From Thermoplasmatota archaeon (lineage in GTDB: Archaea; Thermoplasmatota; E2; DHVEG-1): a stretch of DNA of 14,539 nucleotides. Positions 12,213 through 14,539 of this stretch are shown in pieces. The notes under the pieces are model-generated. The model saw only the letters and a program-made list of their open reading frames with translations. It searched no databases and was not told the DNA's origin. The stretch spans positions 1-14,539 of the forward strand of contig JAGXLH010000035.1 of assembly GCA_018334795.1 (NCBI GenBank), written 5' to 3'. A program made the position numbers and the translations under genes. Numbering within the stretch: the stretch's first letter is position 1; each line of letters opens with the position of its first letter.

Positions 12213-14267
12213 ATGTTCACAAAGAAAATAATTAGTTTCAGCATCATTCTATTTCTTTTATTAACTCTTTTGCCACAGGGTTTATCAATTAATCAAAATC
12301 CATCTCAAACATGGTATGTTGACATCTCAAACAACAGTGGTCCTTGGGAAGGAACAGAGCAACATCCGTTTTCAAAAATCCAAACCGCGATTGATACTGC
12401 AGAATCAGGAGATACTATCATGGTTCTCTCTGGAATATACAAAGAAAGTATAACCATAGATAAGGATCTTATCCTTCAAAGTAAGGATGCGCATCATCCA
12501 ATTATTGACGGGAAATATAATCAGACCATTATTCACATTTTACAACCTAATGTAATAGTTAACGGTTTTATTCTTCGAAACTCAAGTGGTGCCCCACAAA
12601 GTTCAGGGATACAATGTGATGCGGAAAATATCCAGATTACTCATTGCCAATTTTATCGAACCCGATCAGGGATAATAGTTAATCAAACAGAAGAAATCGT
12701 CATCTCAGATTGTTTATTTCATACCAATGGTGGCGGAGTTTTACTCCAAAAAGCAAACCAAATAAGATTAGAACACAATGATTTTTTACATAACGGAATA
12801 GGGATCAACAGTGAATCATCATCACAGATCACCATTCAGGATTGCTATACAACAATTAATGGAATAGGTATTTTTCTGAAAACAACAACCGACAGTCTCA
12901 TTCTTGATTCAGCCATTTACAATAATAATGACAATCAAGGCGGAGTTTTCTTAGATGATTGTCAAAATGTTACCATCAAAAATTCAAGAATCCAGCATAA
13001 TGGTTTTGGAGTGAAACCAATTTATAGCAAAAATATTATCATTAATCAAAGTACGTTTAAACACAATACTCATGTCGGTCTTTTTAATATCGAATCTGAT
13101 GATATTCATGTAACTGATTCGCTTTTTACAGATAATTTTCGATTTAGTGTTCATAGCATTAGTGGTTCTTTTTCAATTCATCAATCCAACATTTATTCAT
13201 CTCTTGTAGGTATCTTTTCTGAAGATTCTACTGGTACTATAGATCAAAACTGGTGGGGTTCGTCATTTGGACCGGTTTTTTTCGAACATCCAACTATTGA
13301 TCGAGTACGATTCAAATCATCTCACGTTCAAATTAGACCAGTATCAACCGAACGATTTGAAGCAGGTGCAACATGGAATATGGATTCATCTCGTTGCCAA
13401 ATGCCTGATGATATCTGGCTTCATCCCCTGGTTAACTGTACCGGTCAAGATACAGATAATGATGGTGCTACTGATGCATGGGAAAAGCAGTATGATTACG
13501 ACCCCTTATCCTGGGACAATCATAAAGAATTAGATCCAGACAACGATGGATTGACAAATATCCAAGAATGCTATACTTCACAATGGGGTTCAGATCCATT
13601 CAGAAAAGATATCTTTTTAGAAGTTGATTGGATGCCATCACAAACAGGAGATCCTGATCAAAACAGATTAACAGCAGAAGACATTCAAACCATGAAAGAA
13701 GTATTTGAGGTCAAAGATATTATGTTTCACATTGATCATGGCAAAATGGGCGGTGGAGAACTTGTTCCATATCAATCAAATTTTTCAAATGCGAATCTGA
13801 GAGATATCTATTGGGATTATTTTTTACATCAGGATTTGAACAATCCACGAAAAGGAATCTTTCATTACTGTATTATCAATGACTGGGGGCCCGGACCAGG
13901 GTTTGCATTCATTGGATGGGATGGCCTGGATAGCTTTGATATTTCTGCTCAAGAACTCTCTGAAAATCAACCAAGAAGAGAACGAAATAGACTTATTGTT
14001 GGTGGTAGCATTCATGAACTTGGCCATACCCTTGGTTTAACCGTTGATGACCACCAAGGAAATGATAATATACCTGCTACCTGGTTATTCACGAAACAAT
14101 GGTGGCGTTATCGACAATACAAAAGCTGTATGAACTATTATTATACTTATCGCATCCTTGGTTTTTCAGATGGAACTCATGGACCATATGATTTTGATGA
14201 TTGGTCTCATATGGATTATTCATTTTTCAAAAACACACATTTTACGTTACCCGATGAATATCAGTAG
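12213..14267 (+). CDS. Exported beta-helix / TSP3-like calcium repeat / metzincin-like metalloprotease
   Basis: This 684-residue protein has a signal peptide (MFTKKIISFSIILFLLLTLL, to about residue 25). Residues about 30-385 are a right-handed parallel beta-helix of NosD/pectin-lyase type: the cap WEGTEQHPFSKIQTAIDTAE and GDTIMVLSGIYKESI is followed by many rungs of the pattern N-x-I-x-I-x-x-(C/S)-x-(F/I). Residues 413-465 hold two thrombospondin-3-like calcium loops, DTDNDGATDAWE and DPDNDGLTNIQE. From about 470 a protease-like domain begins (DIFLEVDWM). It contains the zinc motif HELGHTLGLTVDDH (His601, Glu602, His605) and a Met-turn SCMNYYYT (Met640), the metzincin signature. At the position of the third metzincin ligand there is Val611; Asp612, Asp613 or His614 may substitute. 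It would act outside the cell, with the helix perhaps binding polysaccharide; that role is inference. No C-terminal anchor is seen. Confidence 0.83.
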   Translation: MFTKKIISFSIILFLLLTLLPQGLSINQNPSQTWYVDISNNSGPWEGTEQHPFSKIQTAIDTAESGDTIMVLSGIYKESITIDKDLILQSKDAHHPIIDGKYNQTIIHILQPNVIVNGFILRNSSGAPQSSGIQCDAENIQITHCQFYRTRSGIIVNQTEEIVISDCLFHTNGGGVLLQKANQIRLEHNDFLHNGIGINSESSSQITIQDCYTTINGIGIFLKTTTDSLILDSAIYNNNDNQGGVFLDDCQNVTIKNSRIQHNGFGVKPIYSKNIIINQSTFKHNTHVGLFNIESDDIHVTDSLFTDNFRFSVHSISGSFSIHQSNIYSSLVGIFSEDSTGTIDQNWWGSSFGPVFFEHPTIDRVRFKSSHVQIRPVSTERFEAGATWNMDSSRCQMPDDIWLHPLVNCTGQDTDNDGATDAWEKQYDYDPLSWDNHKELDPDNDGLTNIQECYTSQWGSDPFRKDIFLEVDWMPSQTGDPDQNRLTAEDIQTMKEVFEVKDIMFHIDHGKMGGGELVPYQSNFSNANLRDIYWDYFLHQDLNNPRKGIFHYCIINDWGPGPGFAFIGWDGLDSFDISAQELSENQPRRERNRLIVGGSIHELGHTLGLTVDDHQGNDNIPATWLFTKQWWRYRQYKSCMNYYYTYRILGFSDGTHGPYDFDDWSHMDYSFFKNTHFTLPDEYQ

Positions 14268-14279
14268 TAATAATCCTAG

Positions 14280-14539
14280 TTAATCTTCCTTCCATTTTGT
14301 TACCATAACACCAACAAGGAAGAACACAATTGCAAATAAAAGAACAAACGCGGTGAAATATAATGTTTTATCCATATCTGCATAAATCATGGTATTACGC
14401 AATGCTTCGTTTACATAATATAATGGTAATCCTTGGGCAATAACCTGTAAATACGAAGGCATTTGTTCAAAAGGAAAAAAGGTTCCCGATAGAAACATCA
14501 TCGGAAACGTAATCGCACCACCGGCCATATCCGCAGTTT
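14280..14539 (-). CDS. ABC-2 type transporter permease, C-terminal part (cut by window edge)
   Basis: Only the last 86 or so residues are inside the window; the frame is open through the right edge (TADMAGGAITFP...), so the methionine at 14528 is internal, not the start. FPMMFLSGTFFPFEQMPSYL is the characteristic ABC-2 permease (DrrB/NatB-like) motif, where a membrane segment ends in a short amphipathic stretch. It is followed by QGLPLYYVNEALRN and a final transmembrane helix (FTAFVLLFAIVFFLVGVMV) with a KWKED tail. These permeases pair with an ATPase subunit to export lipids, drugs or polysaccharides; the substrate is unknown. The cognate ATPase gene is probably upstream, beyond 14539. The gene ends 12 bases from the convergent metzincin gene. 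Confidence 0.88.
   Translation of the reverse strand, partial: TADMAGGAITFPMMFLSGTFFPFEQMPSYLQVIAQGLPLYYVNEALRNTMIYADMDKTLYFTAFVLLFAIVFFLVGVMVTKWKED

Noticed and set aside
12600..13250. Tandem DNA repeats within the beta-helix coding region
   Set aside because: The periodicity is at the protein level (beta-helix rungs of 20-odd residues). The DNA is not obviously repeated, so it is not annotated as a repeat array.
14280..14528. Complete 82-residue membrane protein starting at the methionine at 14528
   Set aside because: The frame stays open to the window edge and the content is the C-terminal end of an ABC-2 permease, so it is a partial gene.

Overview
This AT-rich window comes from an archaeal chromosome. 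The evidence is a ThrRS of the archaeal class with its DTD-like N-terminal editing domain, a transcription factor B, a fibrillarin-type 2'-O-methyltransferase, TATA boxes about 25 bases upstream of likely transcript starts, T-rich terminators, and Shine-Dalgarno sites built on GGAGG/GAGGT. The AT-richness and the many secreted PKD and beta-helix proteins fit an uncultured Thermoplasmatota-like (Thermoplasmata/MBG-D-like) euryarchaeote. That placement is an inference from general resemblance, not a demonstrated assignment. I see no insertion sequence, prophage, CRISPR array, tRNA or rRNA gene.

Layout. 81-1961 (-) is thrS. A 352-base intergenic region follows, with a GC-rich, foldable patch (about 2073-2157) that no gene explains and that has its own TATA-like box on the minus strand. 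2314-3195 (+) is an exported PKD-rhodanese fusion. It meets the gcvT-gcvH glycine-cleavage pair (4773 down to 3243, -) tail to tail. From a short divergent promoter region the plus strand then carries flpA (4860-5528) and a multi-pass membrane protein (5543-6256).

The minus strand next carries an isoprenyl diphosphate synthase (6253-7242), rlmE/ftsJ (7422-8024) with tfb one base upstream (8026-8979), an M18 metallo-aminopeptidase (9179-10549), and a secreted, C-terminally anchored PKD protein (10634-11647). Across a divergent promoter region with an inverted repeat lies a stand-alone Lrp/AsnC ligand-binding domain (11833-12078, +). A large exported beta-helix / calcium-repeat / metzincin protein (12213-14267, +) and the 3' end of an ABC-2 permease gene (14280 to the window edge, -) close the window.

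Functionally this is mostly core archaeal housekeeping: translation fidelity, rRNA 2'-O-methylation by two unrelated enzymes, transcription initiation, C1 metabolism and lipid or quinone isoprenoids. Three surface or exported proteins are interspersed. The parts least explained by known biology are the structured patch upstream of thrS, the beta-helix metzincin, the exported PKD-rhodanese, and the inverted repeat between the PKD gene and the RAM-domain gene. I found no clear multi-gene defence or other novel system.
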